A DNA stretch of 64,000 nucleotides from Dubosiella muris (GCF_004793885.1 NZ_SRYG01000004.1:1-64000); one strand, 5' to 3'. Counted from the stretch's first letter, positions 49,586-58,466 are shown. Notes: generated from the sequence alone by a model not told the origin. Program-made: numbers and translations.

Positions 49586-51441
49586 TTGGAAACAACTTAA
49601 ATGGATTGAAACGCGTCATGAAGGAAACGATTCGCCGCTACAAGGTCCAATGCCTGATCGTCTTCCTGCTTATTCTCGTTTCGGCGATCGCCAACGTGTA
49701 TGGCAGCGTCTTTTTGCAGACGCTCATCGACGACTACATCACGCCGCTGACCATCATGAGCGAGCCGGATTTCGGCCCGCTGGCGAAAGCCATCTTGTAT
49801 TTGGCTTGCATTTACGGCTTGGGCATCGTGTCCACGTACACGTGGAACCGGCTGATGATCAACATTTCGCTTGGCACGCTCAACGACACCCGCGAGTCGT
49901 TGTTCAAGCACATGGAATCGCTGCCCATCGCCTACTTTGACACCCACGCCCACGGCGATATCATGTCGGTGTACACCAACGATACCGACACGCTGCGCCA
50001 GCTCATTTCGCAAAGTCTGCCGCAAATGATCTCGTCGCTGTCGATGATGGTGTTCGTCCTCATTTCCATGCTCATGCTCAGCGCCCCGCTGACGCTGATC
50101 ACGATTTTCATGGGCGCCGTCATGATTTTCACAAGCCGCTTCATCACCCGCCGCTCGGGCAAGTATTTCCGCGAGCAGCAAATGACGCTGGGAGAAGTGA
50201 ACGGCTTCATCGAGGAAATGATGGAAGGCAGCAAAGTCATCAAGGTGTTCACCCACGAACAGCAGTCGATCGCCGACTTTGAAAAAGTCAACGACAAGCT
50301 GTGCAAGGCGAGCACCGAAGCGAACAAGTTCGCCAACATCCTCATGCCGATCGTCATGAACCTGGGCTACGTTTCCTACGTGCTCACGGCCTTTATCGGC
50401 GCGTGGTTCGCACTGCACGGCATGTTTGGCATGACGATTGGTACGATCGCCTCGTTCCTGCTGCTCAACCGGCAGTTCACGAACCCGATCGGGCAAATCT
50501 CGCAGCAAATCAACGCCGTCATCATGGCGGGCGCCGGCACCAACCGGGTGTACGCCATTCTCGACGCGCCAAGCGAAGAGGACCATGGCGTCGTGACGCT
50601 CGTCAACGTCCGCGACGAAAACGGACACTGGGTCGAATGCGTGGAAAGCACCGGCCACTGGTGCTGGCGGCATCCGCGTCCCAACGGCCACGTGGAGCTC
50701 GTCGAGCTCAAAGGCGATGTGCGCTTTGAAGACGTGACGTTTGGCTACACGCCAAAGAAAGTCATCCTGCATGACATTTCGCTGTTCGCCAAGCCGGGAC
50801 AAAAGATCGCCTTTGTCGGCGCGACGGGCGCGGGCAAGACGACGATCACGAATTTGATCAACCGCTTTTACGACATTCAAAAAGGCTCGATCACGTACGA
50901 CGGCATCGACATCAAGCTGATCAAGAAGCCGGATTTGCGCCGGTCGCTTGGCATCGTGCTCCAGGATACGAATTTGTTTTCCGGCACGATCATGGAAAAC
51001 ATCCGGTTCGGCAAGCTGGACGCGACGGACGAGGAATGCGTCGCGGCCGCCAAACTCGCCAACGCGGACGAGTTCATCCGCCATCTCGAGCATGGCTACA
51101 ACACGGTCATTTCCGGTTCGGGCGAGTCGCTTTCGCAAGGCCAGCGCCAGCTGATCGCCATCGCCAGGGCGGCTGTCGCCAACCCGCCGGTGCTCATCCT
51201 CGACGAGGCGACGTCCTCGATTGACACGCGCACCGAGCGCATCGTGCAGGAAGGCATGGACAAGCTCATGAGCGGCCGGACGGTGTTCGTCATCGCGCAC
51301 CGCTTGTCGACGATCCAAAACTCGAACGCCATCATGGTGCTCGACCAGGGCCGGATCATCGAGCGAGGCGACCACGACGACCTGATCAAGCAAAAAGGCA
51401 CGTACTACCAGCTGTATACGGGCGCGTTCGAGCTCGACTAA
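49582..51441 (+). CDS. ABC exporter half, catalytically complete subunit (MarR operon)
   Basis: 619 residues. Six membrane segments (about 25-330), a ~45-residue linker insert (HWCWRHPRPNGHVELVEL), then an NBD with GATGAGKTT, LSQGQ, VLILDEATSSID and H-loop VIAHRLST. The ATG overlaps the partner's stop. With the 47852 product it should form a MarR-controlled multidrug or peptide exporter. Closely parallels the 36502/38277 pair, implying duplication of the whole unit. Confidence 0.94.
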   Translation: MIGNNLNGLKRVMKETIRRYKVQCLIVFLLILVSAIANVYGSVFLQTLIDDYITPLTIMSEPDFGPLAKAILYLACIYGLGIVSTYTWNRLMINISLGTLNDTRESLFKHMESLPIAYFDTHAHGDIMSVYTNDTDTLRQLISQSLPQMISSLSMMVFVLISMLMLSAPLTLITIFMGAVMIFTSRFITRRSGKYFREQQMTLGEVNGFIEEMMEGSKVIKVFTHEQQSIADFEKVNDKLCKASTEANKFANILMPIVMNLGYVSYVLTAFIGAWFALHGMFGMTIGTIASFLLLNRQFTNPIGQISQQINAVIMAGAGTNRVYAILDAPSEEDHGVVTLVNVRDENGHWVECVESTGHWCWRHPRPNGHVELVELKGDVRFEDVTFGYTPKKVILHDISLFAKPGQKIAFVGATGAGKTTITNLINRFYDIQKGSITYDGIDIKLIKKPDLRRSLGIVLQDTNLFSGTIMENIRFGKLDATDEECVAAAKLANADEFIRHLEHGYNTVISGSGESLSQGQRQLIAIARAAVANPPVLILDEATSSIDTRTERIVQEGMDKLMSGRTVFVIAHRLSTIQNSNAIMVLDQGRIIERGDHDDLIKQKGTYYQLYTGAFELD

Positions 51442-51448
51442 CCCAAGA

Positions 51449-51473
51449 GTCCCGGTTTTTCCGGGACTTTTTT
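51449..51473 (+). terminator. Terminator of the MarR-ABC operon
   Basis: GTCCCGG-TTTTT-CCGGGAC (51449-51467) with T6 following. Confidence 0.92.
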
Positions 51474-51477
51474 CATG

Positions 51478-51532
51478 TTTAGGAAATCTTTAGAAAATCC
51501 TGTCGTTTCTGCTTAGAAAGTTTTCGTATAGT
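51478..51532 (+). promoter_or_regulatory. Promoter of the two-component system with tandem repeats
   Basis: Tandem 11-base direct repeats TTTAGGAAATC (51478-51488) and TTTAGAAAATC (51489-51499), with a looser CTTAGAAAG at 51512-51520, lie upstream of a -10 TATAGT (51527-51532). Eleven-base spacing of direct repeats is the usual OmpR-type response-regulator site, so the system may control itself. No good -35, as expected for an activated promoter. Confidence 0.7.
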
Positions 51533-51540
51533 ACGTCCAT

Positions 51541-51581
51541 AAGGAGAGCGCCCTTCGCGCAACATTCATTTCGCTCTCCTT
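51541..51581 (+). promoter_or_regulatory. Leader inverted repeat before the two-component genes
   Basis: AAGGAGAGCG (51541-51550) is perfectly complementary to CGCTCTCCTT (51572-51581), 21 bases apart, within the likely 5' leader. It lacks a following T-tract. It could be an operator or an RNA hairpin; the left arm also resembles a ribosome site (AAGGAG) that the right arm would mask. Confidence 0.7.
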
Positions 51582-51598
51582 TGATTGAGGTGATAACG

Positions 51599-51715
51599 AT
51601 GGAAATGATAAAATGGATTGGAATCGGACTTGGAATCTTGTGGGTTTGCGCCGGATTCCTTCTGCATCCGATGCAGGAAAGCGAGGAGGAGAATATATGG
51701 AACATACAATATTAG
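51599..51715 (+). CDS. 38-residue membrane micro-protein upstream of the response regulator
   Basis: Starts at ATG 51599 after GAGGTGAT: MEMIKWIGIGLGILWVCAGF, then LLHP and an acidic tail (MQESEEEN). One clear membrane helix with a charged C-terminus. Its last 19 bases overlap the response-regulator start, so the two are translationally linked. Unrecognised; could be a small membrane regulator of the kinase or only a translational leader. Confidence 0.6.
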   Translation: MEMIKWIGIGLGILWVCAGFLLHPMQESEEENIWNIQY

Positions 51716-52398
51716 TCGTGGAGGACGACCAGGGCATCCGCGAGGCGATTGGCATTTATATGGAAAACCAGGGCTATGAAGTCGTGCTGGCGGAAAACGG
51801 AGCCGACGGACTGGAAAAAATGAAAACGCATCCCATCCATCTGGCAATCGTGGATATCATGATGCCGGTCATGGACGGCATTCAAATGGTTGTGCAGGCG
51901 CGCAAGACGTACGACTTTCCCGTCATCTTTTTGAGCGCGAAAAGCGAGGACATGGATAAAATCAACGGCTTGATGATTGGCGCCGACGACTATATCACCA
52001 AACCGTTCGCGAGCATGGAGCTCATTGCCAGAGTACGCGCCCAGCTGCGTCGCTACGAGCAAATTCTCGCCTTGCAGTCGGGTGGCGCCTCCGAGGGGGA
52101 CGCGCTCGTCATTGGCGACCTGGAGCTGAATCCGCTGACCAAGGAAGTGTCCGCGCATGGGGCGCCAGTGCACTTGACGCCCAAGGAGTTCGCGATTCTC
52201 GAGTTGCTTATGCGCCATCCTAACCAGGTGTTTTCGGCCCAGCAGATTTACGAGCTCATCTGGCAGGAGGAGGCGATCACGACCGACACGATTACGGTAC
52301 ACATCCGCAAGCTGCGGGAAAAGATCGAGCTGGACACGAAAAAGCCGATGTACATTCAGGTTGTGTGGGGGGTCGGCTACAAGCTTAGAAAGGATTGA
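51697..52398 (+). CDS. OmpR-family response regulator
   Basis: 233 residues: receiver domain 1-120 with acidic pocket VVEDD and phospho-acceptor Asp53 in VDIMMPVMDG, Lys in the DDYITKPF motif, then an OmpR/PhoB winged HTH (about 132-230; LTPKEFAILELLMRHPNQVFS, TITVHIRKLREKIE). The start at 51697 follows GAGGAGGAG. Three bases before the kinase gene. DNA targets probably include its own promoter repeats. Confidence 0.95.
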   Translation: MEHTILVVEDDQGIREAIGIYMENQGYEVVLAENGADGLEKMKTHPIHLAIVDIMMPVMDGIQMVVQARKTYDFPVIFLSAKSEDMDKINGLMIGADDYITKPFASMELIARVRAQLRRYEQILALQSGGASEGDALVIGDLELNPLTKEVSAHGAPVHLTPKEFAILELLMRHPNQVFSAQQIYELIWQEEAITTDTITVHIRKLREKIELDTKKPMYIQVVWGVGYKLRKD

Positions 52399-52401
52399 CG
52401 G

Positions 52402-54381
52402 ATGAAAAAAAACAAGATTTTCTTTACGATCGCCTGCATTTTGACACTTGGTTTCGCCACGATCGCGACGTACGCCATCGGCCAGGGGCGTACGCTGCCT
52501 TCCACGCTGACGCACTGGGGCGAGCAAAGCCTGAACGAGGACATCGAGGCGATGGCGCTCTCCTATGCCAGGGAGCTGGATCCCGACTACGAAATCATCA
52601 CGTTCGAGGACAACGCTCCGACCGAGCTTCGCAACATGGTCGAGCAGGCAGTCGAGGGGCTTGTGCTGGAATCGCGCCATCTTCTGGAGGACGATTCGAA
52701 CTTTCAATTCAAGGCTTCCTACAAAAAAGAGAGCGCCGGCAATTTGGATGGCGACGCGCTGAAAAACGCCCGGCAGGCGACGAAGGTCGAAACGCTCGAA
52801 CAGCAAATCATGAATCATTTGGGCTGGGACTATGGCAGCGAGCAGGTTGGCTACACGATCAATCCGCTGCCGGCCGGCTTCACGTTCGAATACACGCTCA
52901 AGGATCCGCTCGTCAACGATGGCGGATACGTGGCCTCGTTTATCGACTACGACTCGTACATGATGCCTTGCATCCTGCTTGCGGCTTGCGTGCCGCTCGC
53001 CCTGATTGGCTTGTTTGTGCTGTTGTTTCCATACAAGGACGAAAAGGAGGCGCCGCTCGTTCGCAAGACGCTGCAATGGAAGCTCGAGCCTTCCATCCTC
53101 TTTTACGGCACGTTGTTCACGTTTTTGTTCATGGGCGTGATCTTGTTGTCGCAAGCCTCTTTGATGGACGGCAAAAGCCTGCTGTTTGACGGCTTGCTTC
53201 AGGGCAACATTTACAAGGCGCTGTACACGCTGCTTTGGTTTGTGTGGTCGCTCGTTTACGGCTCCTACTTTTTGGTTCTTGTGTATTTGAAGCGCATCTT
53301 TTGCGAGGGAATCGGCCGCTTCATCCAGCGCGACACGTGGCTGTTTGGGATCATCCACTGGGTGCAAGGAAAAACGGACGCGCTTTTCGCCCTCGATCTT
53401 GGACGGCACAATTTGGATAAAATCGTCATCGCGATGGTCGCTTCCCTTGTCGTCGTTTCGATTTTATTCGCGATCGCGCCATTGGGCTGGATCGTGGCGA
53501 TGCTGCTCATGACGTATGGCTTTATCAAGTTTTTTCAATACTACAAGCGCATCAAGGCGGATTACGAAAAGACGCTGGCGGCGACGCGGCAAATCGCGGC
53601 CGGCGACTTCGACAAGGTGCTGCCGTATCCGGTCGGTCCGTTCCAGTCCATCTACAATACCTTGCTGCAAGTCAAAAGCGGCTTCGAGATCGCGCTGAAG
53701 GAAGGCATCCAGTCGCAAAATATGAAAACCGAGCTCATTTCCAACGTGTCGCACGACTTGAAGACGCCGCTGACGGGCATCAAGACGTACGTCGAGCTGC
53801 TGGAAACGACGGACGACCCGCAAAAGCTCAAGGAATACGGTCAAAAAATCGAGGGCTACACGAACCGGCTCGACCAGCTTGTCGTCGACTTGTTCGACGT
53901 GTCCAAGGCGAACTCGGGCAATATCCAGCTGGAACGCCAGCCCGTCGATCTGGTGGAACTCATCGGCCAGGTGCAGGCCGAGCATTTGGATGAATGGGAA
54001 AAGAAAGACTTGCAAGTCGTCTACAAGCACCCGGATCATCCGGTGACGCTCCTGCTGGATCCAAACAAATCCATGCGCGTCTTCGAAAACCTCATTGGCA
54101 ACATTTCCAAATACGCCATGGACAACACCCGCGTGTTCATCGACGTGAAAGAGGAAGCGGACACTGTCACGATCACGTACCGCAACATTTCGAGCCAGCC
54201 GCTCGACTTCGATCCGGACGAAATCGTCGAACGTTTCGTGCGTGGCGACAAGTCGCGGCATGAAATCGGCAGCGGTCTTGGTCTTGCGATCGTGAAAAGC
54301 TTTACCGAGATCCAAAACGGCGAGTTCAAGATCGACATCGACGGCGATTTGTTCAAGGCGATCGTCACATTTAAAAAATAA
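52402..54381 (+). CDS. Sensor histidine kinase
   Basis: 659 residues. N-terminal membrane segment (about 5-25), an extracytoplasmic sensor of ~165 residues, then about five more membrane segments (between about 190 and 385), then HisKA with His451 in SNVSHDLKTPLTGIK and an HATPase_c domain (NLIGNISKYAM, GSGLGLAIVKS). The multi-segment block after the sensor is more than a plain two-pass kinase and could itself sense membrane state or a transporter. It acts with the response regulator just upstream. The signal is unknown. Confidence 0.94.
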   Translation: MKKNKIFFTIACILTLGFATIATYAIGQGRTLPSTLTHWGEQSLNEDIEAMALSYARELDPDYEIITFEDNAPTELRNMVEQAVEGLVLESRHLLEDDSNFQFKASYKKESAGNLDGDALKNARQATKVETLEQQIMNHLGWDYGSEQVGYTINPLPAGFTFEYTLKDPLVNDGGYVASFIDYDSYMMPCILLAACVPLALIGLFVLLFPYKDEKEAPLVRKTLQWKLEPSILFYGTLFTFLFMGVILLSQASLMDGKSLLFDGLLQGNIYKALYTLLWFVWSLVYGSYFLVLVYLKRIFCEGIGRFIQRDTWLFGIIHWVQGKTDALFALDLGRHNLDKIVIAMVASLVVVSILFAIAPLGWIVAMLLMTYGFIKFFQYYKRIKADYEKTLAATRQIAAGDFDKVLPYPVGPFQSIYNTLLQVKSGFEIALKEGIQSQNMKTELISNVSHDLKTPLTGIKTYVELLETTDDPQKLKEYGQKIEGYTNRLDQLVVDLFDVSKANSGNIQLERQPVDLVELIGQVQAEHLDEWEKKDLQVVYKHPDHPVTLLLDPNKSMRVFENLIGNISKYAMDNTRVFIDVKEEADTVTITYRNISSQPLDFDPDEIVERFVRGDKSRHEIGSGLGLAIVKSFTEIQNGEFKIDIDGDLFKAIVTFKK

Positions 54382-54388
54382 TTTTATC

Positions 54389-54416
54389 GAAGGTGCCGGA
54401 AACGGCATCTTCTTTT
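54389..54416 (+). terminator. Terminator of the two-component operon
   Basis: GAAGGTGCCG pairs with CGGCATCTTC (one G-T position) around GAAA, then T5. Confidence 0.85.
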
Positions 54417-54431
54417 TCGCTTTCTACAAAA

Positions 54432-54457
54432 CAAAAAAAAGAAGGCACATGTCCTTC
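54432..54457 (-). terminator. Terminator of the second Rpn-type gene
   Basis: GAAGG (54441-54445) and CCTTC (54453-54457) around CACATGT, with A8 at 54433-54440 giving a U-tract on the minus strand. Confidence 0.65.
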
Positions 54458-54464
54458 CTTTCCG

Positions 54465-55523
54465 CTATCGGGATTTCTTTTTAGACAACCCTTCAAGCTC
54501 TTCCAAAGAGCAGTCAAACACGCTGGCGATCGTTGTTTTGTCGACGCCGGCCGCTAAGAGCTGCTTCATCTTTTGGATATTTTGGCGTTCCATTTTCTTT
54601 TGTTGCTTCTCCATCTTCTTTTGGATCCGCTCTATTTTCCGCTCGTCGATAAGTCTTTGCTTCTCCATCCCCTGTTCCAGGATCCCCTGACTTAAATTGC
54701 ACATCTCGCTGACCTCCTTTTCCATCTTCTCGCTCATGGGTATGTGAAATTCCTCTTCCAGCACCTGCCGTTTCTTCGGTTCCTTTACCTTGTTGGACAA
54801 CAGCGTGTGCAGCAGCTTGTAGATTCCATCGTATTTTTCCGATCCCGGATCCCCAAGCCACAACATGATCCCCGTCATCAAGTCGTAATCCGACTTCTTC
54901 AGCTTCACGTTGCCCGCCACTTGTTTTTCCGTCATCTCGTACACGTTCATCGAATTGGCGCGGCTCTTTGGCGCGTCCATGCAGATCCAGATCGAATACA
55001 CCTTTTGCAGGTTTCCGTAGTCGTCATGGGTGAATTCCACCCCATGCTGACTGGACGCCAGTCTGGCTAAATGGTACATCATCCTCGATACGAGCAGGTA
55101 CTTTTCATTCTCCTTGTTTTGCGCTTCCACATTGATCAGCAAAAGCATCCTTCCTTGGCCTTTGGGAAGCAGGGCTCGAAAGAAGATATCGTAGCGTATC
55201 GTTCCCACATACAGATCCGTATCCTCGGTATTATCTCCATGAATGCGTGGTCCCTGCACCGGCACCACCGACACTTCCACGCCTTCGATGTATTTGTGCA
55301 TGATGTCGTCGATCTTTTTGTCCTTGTATTCGGGCACGCATTCCTTCAGAATCCAGGCGAGAATGATCTTTTCGGACAGCAGGCGTTTGCACGCCGCGTC
55401 GTATTGCGACTGGTTTTCCGTGTTGTGGACAGCCTGCGCGATCGAGGTGTCCTGCCGCTTACATTGTAGCACAGCATAGGGTGGAGTTTCGGGTTTTTGT
55501 TCCGGTCCAAATGGATACGCCAT
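54465..55523 (-). CDS. Rpn/PD-(D/E)XK nuclease-family protein
   Basis: 352 residues of the same broad family as the protein at 35271 but a different branch. The nuclease core shows TDLYVGTIRYDIFFRALLP and LLLINVEAQNKEN (the D...ExQ catalytic pattern), followed by YLLVSRMMYHLARL and a C-terminal basic coiled coil (ERIQKKMEKQQKKMERQN) with a short HTH-like end (VDKTTIASVFDCSLEELEGL). The start at 55523 follows AGAAAGGAG. Role unknown; family members cleave DNA and promote recombination in test systems. Confidence 0.8.
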   Translation of the reverse strand: MAYPFGPEQKPETPPYAVLQCKRQDTSIAQAVHNTENQSQYDAACKRLLSEKIILAWILKECVPEYKDKKIDDIMHKYIEGVEVSVVPVQGPRIHGDNTEDTDLYVGTIRYDIFFRALLPKGQGRMLLLINVEAQNKENEKYLLVSRMMYHLARLASSQHGVEFTHDDYGNLQKVYSIWICMDAPKSRANSMNVYEMTEKQVAGNVKLKKSDYDLMTGIMLWLGDPGSEKYDGIYKLLHTLLSNKVKEPKKRQVLEEEFHIPMSEKMEKEVSEMCNLSQGILEQGMEKQRLIDERKIERIQKKMEKQQKKMERQNIQKMKQLLAAGVDKTTIASVFDCSLEELEGLSKKKSR

Positions 55524-55655
55524 CGTTGTTTGCTCCTTTCTGATCGTTTGTCTTTCTTGTGTATGGCACCGTTTTTCCTCCTTCCCAATGAATGTTTTAT
55601 ATACGACAAAACGAGAGAAAACCGGACAATATTTTAAAAAAAGTTAAAAAAGCGC

Positions 55656-55705
55656 AAAAAAGGAAGGGCTCCCGGCGTTCATCCAGCATTTGTCCTTCCT
55701 TTTTT
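55656..55705 (-). terminator. Terminator of the peptidase-E-like gene
   Basis: AAAAAAGGAAGG (55656-55667) pairs with CCTTCCTTTTTT (55694-55705); U-tract on the minus strand. Confidence 0.8.
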
Positions 55706-55717
55706 CGCATTATTTTC

Positions 55718-56380
55718 TCATTCCAGCAAATCGACCCGGCCAAAACATGTGATCTTTCGATCTTCGTCGATCAGAATGCCACCATCCTCGTACATCGCGT
55801 ACACCGGCTTGCCGGTTTCCTGCCGCACCTTTTCGATATATCCGTTTTGATGCGCGTTGTTGGCGTAGTGCACCTCGATGTCAAAACCATTCACATATCC
55901 CAAACCGGTTTGATACGAAAAATCAGGATAGTCCGCATCGGGCGTGATGTGGTAGCGGTCCAGCTGCATCATCGCCCCGGCGCTGTACCCGATCACGACG
56001 CCCGAAAAGCGCTTCAGCGCTTTTTTCAATCCTTTTTCCTTGATTCGCTTCATCGCAAGATCAGGCGCGCCGCCCGTCAGCATGAGCACGTCGGCCTGTT
56101 CGATTTTCCGGCGCATGTCCTCGGTCGAATCCGAAAAATAGCGAATCCACGAAATGTCCTCGTCGCGGATGCCGTAGCGAAAAAACACGTCGTGGTTGCT
56201 GCGGTACCAAATGCCCTGTCCCGGAGCGAACTGCCGGTTCCAGTCGGCCCCGGTTTTCGTGTCGTCAAAAAACGACAGCGCCACGACGCACACTTTCATG
56301 CCCGGCTTGAGCGCCTTCTTCAAAACCGGCACGCACCATTTCTCGTCGATCATGCTCGTGTTCATCAAGATGTTGATCAT
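55718..56380 (-). CDS. Peptidase E-like protein (S51 / class I amidotransferase-like)
   Basis: 220 residues. The serine nucleophile elbow GYSAGAMM and preceding LMLTGGAPDLAM are the S51 family pattern; GLGYVNGFDIEVHY provides the later His region. Peptidase E hydrolyses Asp-X dipeptides; many Bacillota relatives have unproven activity. The start at 56380 follows GAAAGGAG (an in-frame ATG at 56461 lies inside the neighbouring gene). It lies just downstream of the gat-operon terminator. Confidence 0.88.
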   Translation of the reverse strand: MINILMNTSMIDEKWCVPVLKKALKPGMKVCVVALSFFDDTKTGADWNRQFAPGQGIWYRSNHDVFFRYGIRDEDISWIRYFSDSTEDMRRKIEQADVLMLTGGAPDLAMKRIKEKGLKKALKRFSGVVIGYSAGAMMQLDRYHITPDADYPDFSYQTGLGYVNGFDIEVHYANNAHQNGYIEKVRQETGKPVYAMYEDGGILIDEDRKITCFGRVDLLE

Positions 56381-56397
56381 GTTTGATTTTCTCCTTT

Positions 56398-56426
56398 CAA
56401 AAAAAGAACACCTCGTCGAAGTGTTC
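56398..56426 (-). terminator. Terminator of the ligA-gat operon
   Basis: GAACAC (56406-56411) pairs with GTGTTC (56421-56426); the A7 at 56399-56405 gives a minus-strand U-tract. Confidence 0.75.
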
Positions 56427-56435
56427 CTCTGTGTT

Positions 56436-57029
56436 TTACTGCCGCACGATCTGGTTGACAAGATCCTGGTCTTTTGGCTGCGTCAGGTAGTCGGTCACCC
56501 GGTTGCCCGCGCCTGTCTTCGTCACCTTGATGTAAATCTGGCTTTCCTGCGGATGGGCCTCGTCCACCAAATAGTTGTAGCCATCCACTTCCAAATCGTA
56601 CATTTTTCCGTTCTCGTTGTTTGTGAAGTACGTTTCGATTGGCAAAATCGCGGCCACGCGGTTGTACGCCTCGTCCACGATCGCGTTGATTTGATCCTGG
56701 CTCGCGTCGTCCATGACGTTGAGATGGACGCGCAACGTCGCCGACTTCAAGTTGACCGTCACGCCTTCCACGCCTCCGATTTCGCTCAGGCTCGCCTGAA
56801 GCTGGTCGAGCTGGTCCTGCGTGATCTTCGGGTCGATGTCCCCTTTTTGGAACCGGTTGCCCACGACCGGCTGGTTTTGCTGCTCCATGCTCGTAATGAG
56901 CACGTACCCGACCAGCACGCACGGAATCGCGATAATGATCAACGTCAGCCACACCAGCTTATGCCCTTGCTTCACCTTCTGCTTCGACGGCGTTTTCTTT
57001 TTCAGTTGGAATTTTTTTAAATCCGGCAT
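56436..57029 (-). CDS. Unknown membrane-anchored protein at the end of the gat operon
   Basis: 197 residues. A basic cytosolic N-terminus (KKFQLKKKTPSKQKVKQGHK), one membrane segment (about 25-48, LVWLTLIIIAIPCVLVGYVL), then an exported alpha/beta domain with two similar halves (LSEIGGVEGVTVNLKSATLR and YNYLVDEAHPQESQIYIKVTK). No family recognised. It follows gatB by nine bases and carries the operon terminator, so it is cotranscribed with tRNA amidation and CamS genes. Possibly a CamS-like partner; this is inference. Confidence 0.7.
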   Translation of the reverse strand: MPDLKKFQLKKKTPSKQKVKQGHKLVWLTLIIIAIPCVLVGYVLITSMEQQNQPVVGNRFQKGDIDPKITQDQLDQLQASLSEIGGVEGVTVNLKSATLRVHLNVMDDASQDQINAIVDEAYNRVAAILPIETYFTNNENGKMYDLEVDGYNYLVDEAHPQESQIYIKVTKTGAGNRVTDYLTQPKDQDLVNQIVRQ

Positions 57030-57038
57030 CTTTCTCTC

Positions 57039-58463
57039 CTATCGTTTGGCGAGCTCTTCACGAATCAGCTCGTTCGTTCGCTTCGGATTCGCCTGTCCTT
57101 TCGACGCTTTCATCACTTGCCCGACAAGGAAGCCAATCGCCCGGTCCTTGCCGTTTTTATAATCCTCGATGGATTGCGGGTTGGCATCCAGCACCGAATT
57201 GACGAGCGCCAAAATCGCGCCGTCGTCCGACACCTGCTTCATGCCCTTTTCCTCGACGACTTGTTTTGGATCCTTGCCCAGCATCACTTCCTCGAACACG
57301 ACCTTGCCTTGCTTGCCGCTGATCTCGCCCTTGGAAATCAAGTCGATCAGCGTAGCGAGCGCCTGCGGCTCGACTTCGATCGTTTCGAAATTTTTCGCGT
57401 TTTTGTTCAGCCACGCCGACATGTCGCCAATGATCCAGTTGGCAGCCTTCTTCGTTTCCTTCGTCTGCTTCGCGACCGCCTCGAAGTAGTCGGCCATCGC
57501 CCGGTCCGCCACGAGCACGCCAGCGTCGTAGTCGTTCAATCCATAGTCGCGCATGAACCGCTCGATTCGCGCGTCCGGCAGCTCCTCCAAATGGTCCTGG
57601 ATGTTTTGGATCCACGCCGCGTCCAGCTGAATCGGGAAAATGTTCGGTTCCGGGAAGTATTTGTAGTCGACGTTGCCTTCTTTTTTCCGCATCAGGATCG
57701 TCGTCTTCTGCGCCTCGTCAAAACGACGCGTCGCCTGCTCCACCTCTTCGCCACTGTCCAGCAGCGCCGACTGCCGCTCGATTTCCGCCTGTACCGCCTT
57801 TTGCACGTTGGCGATCGAGTTCAGGTTTTTGATCTCCACCTTCGTTCCCAGCGTGTTTTCATCGGCGCTTAGGGAAATGTTCACATCGCAGCGCATGCTT
57901 CCCTCTTCCATTTTCACATCCGACACGTTGAGATAAAAGAGGTTTTTGCGCAGCGTTTCCACATAGGCCGCCGCCTCCTTGGCCGAATGCATATCCGGCC
58001 GCGACACGATTTCAATCAATGGCGTTCCCGCCCGGTTGAAGTCGATATACGTTCCCGTTTCCTTATGGAACTGCTTGGCGGTGTCCTCTTCCATATGAAT
58101 GCGCTCGATCCCGATTTTTTTCTTTTCGCCATCCACGTCGATTTCCACGTAGCCGTCTTTTCCAATCGGGAAAAACTGCTGGGTGATTTGATAGCCCTTT
58201 GGCAAATCGGAATAGTAGTAGTTTTTGCGGTCGAAACGCACAAGCGGGTCGATCGCGCAGTGCATGCCCGTGCACGCCTTGATCGCCAGCTCGATCGCGT
58301 GCTTGTTGACACAAGGCAGCGTTCCCGGATGGCCCAGGTCGATTTCGTTGACGCATGTGTTGGCCACCTCGCCAAACGACGTCGGCGCGCTGGAGAACAT
58401 CTTCGTTTTCGTTTTCAATTCACAATGGATCTCGATTCCGATCGTTACAAAATAGTTGCTCAT
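57039..58463 (-). CDS. gatB: Aspartyl/glutamyl-tRNA amidotransferase subunit B
   Basis: 474 residues. Subunit B binds misacylated Glu-tRNA(Gln) or Asp-tRNA(Asn) and phosphorylates it before amidation. Signatures: GIEIHCELKTKTKMFS at the start, the LVRFDRKNYYYSDLPKGYQI segment of the kinase-like cradle, and a C-terminal YqeY-like tail (GKQGKVVFEEVMLGK). Length normal. Three bases after gatA. Implies that this organism amidates tRNA rather than relying on GlnRS and/or AsnRS alone. Confidence 0.97.
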   Translation of the reverse strand: MSNYFVTIGIEIHCELKTKTKMFSSAPTSFGEVANTCVNEIDLGHPGTLPCVNKHAIELAIKACTGMHCAIDPLVRFDRKNYYYSDLPKGYQITQQFFPIGKDGYVEIDVDGEKKKIGIERIHMEEDTAKQFHKETGTYIDFNRAGTPLIEIVSRPDMHSAKEAAAYVETLRKNLFYLNVSDVKMEEGSMRCDVNISLSADENTLGTKVEIKNLNSIANVQKAVQAEIERQSALLDSGEEVEQATRRFDEAQKTTILMRKKEGNVDYKYFPEPNIFPIQLDAAWIQNIQDHLEELPDARIERFMRDYGLNDYDAGVLVADRAMADYFEAVAKQTKETKKAANWIIGDMSAWLNKNAKNFETIEVEPQALATLIDLISKGEISGKQGKVVFEEVMLGKDPKQVVEEKGMKQVSDDGAILALVNSVLDANPQSIEDYKNGKDRAIGFLVGQVMKASKGQANPKRTNELIREELAKR

Positions 58464-58466
58464 GCT

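Noticed and set aside
55500-55580. 36-codon GTG-started ORF before the second Rpn-type gene
   Set aside because: It has a fair ribosome site, but its frame runs inside the start of the nuclease gene and the peptide is unremarkable; support is too weak for a feature.
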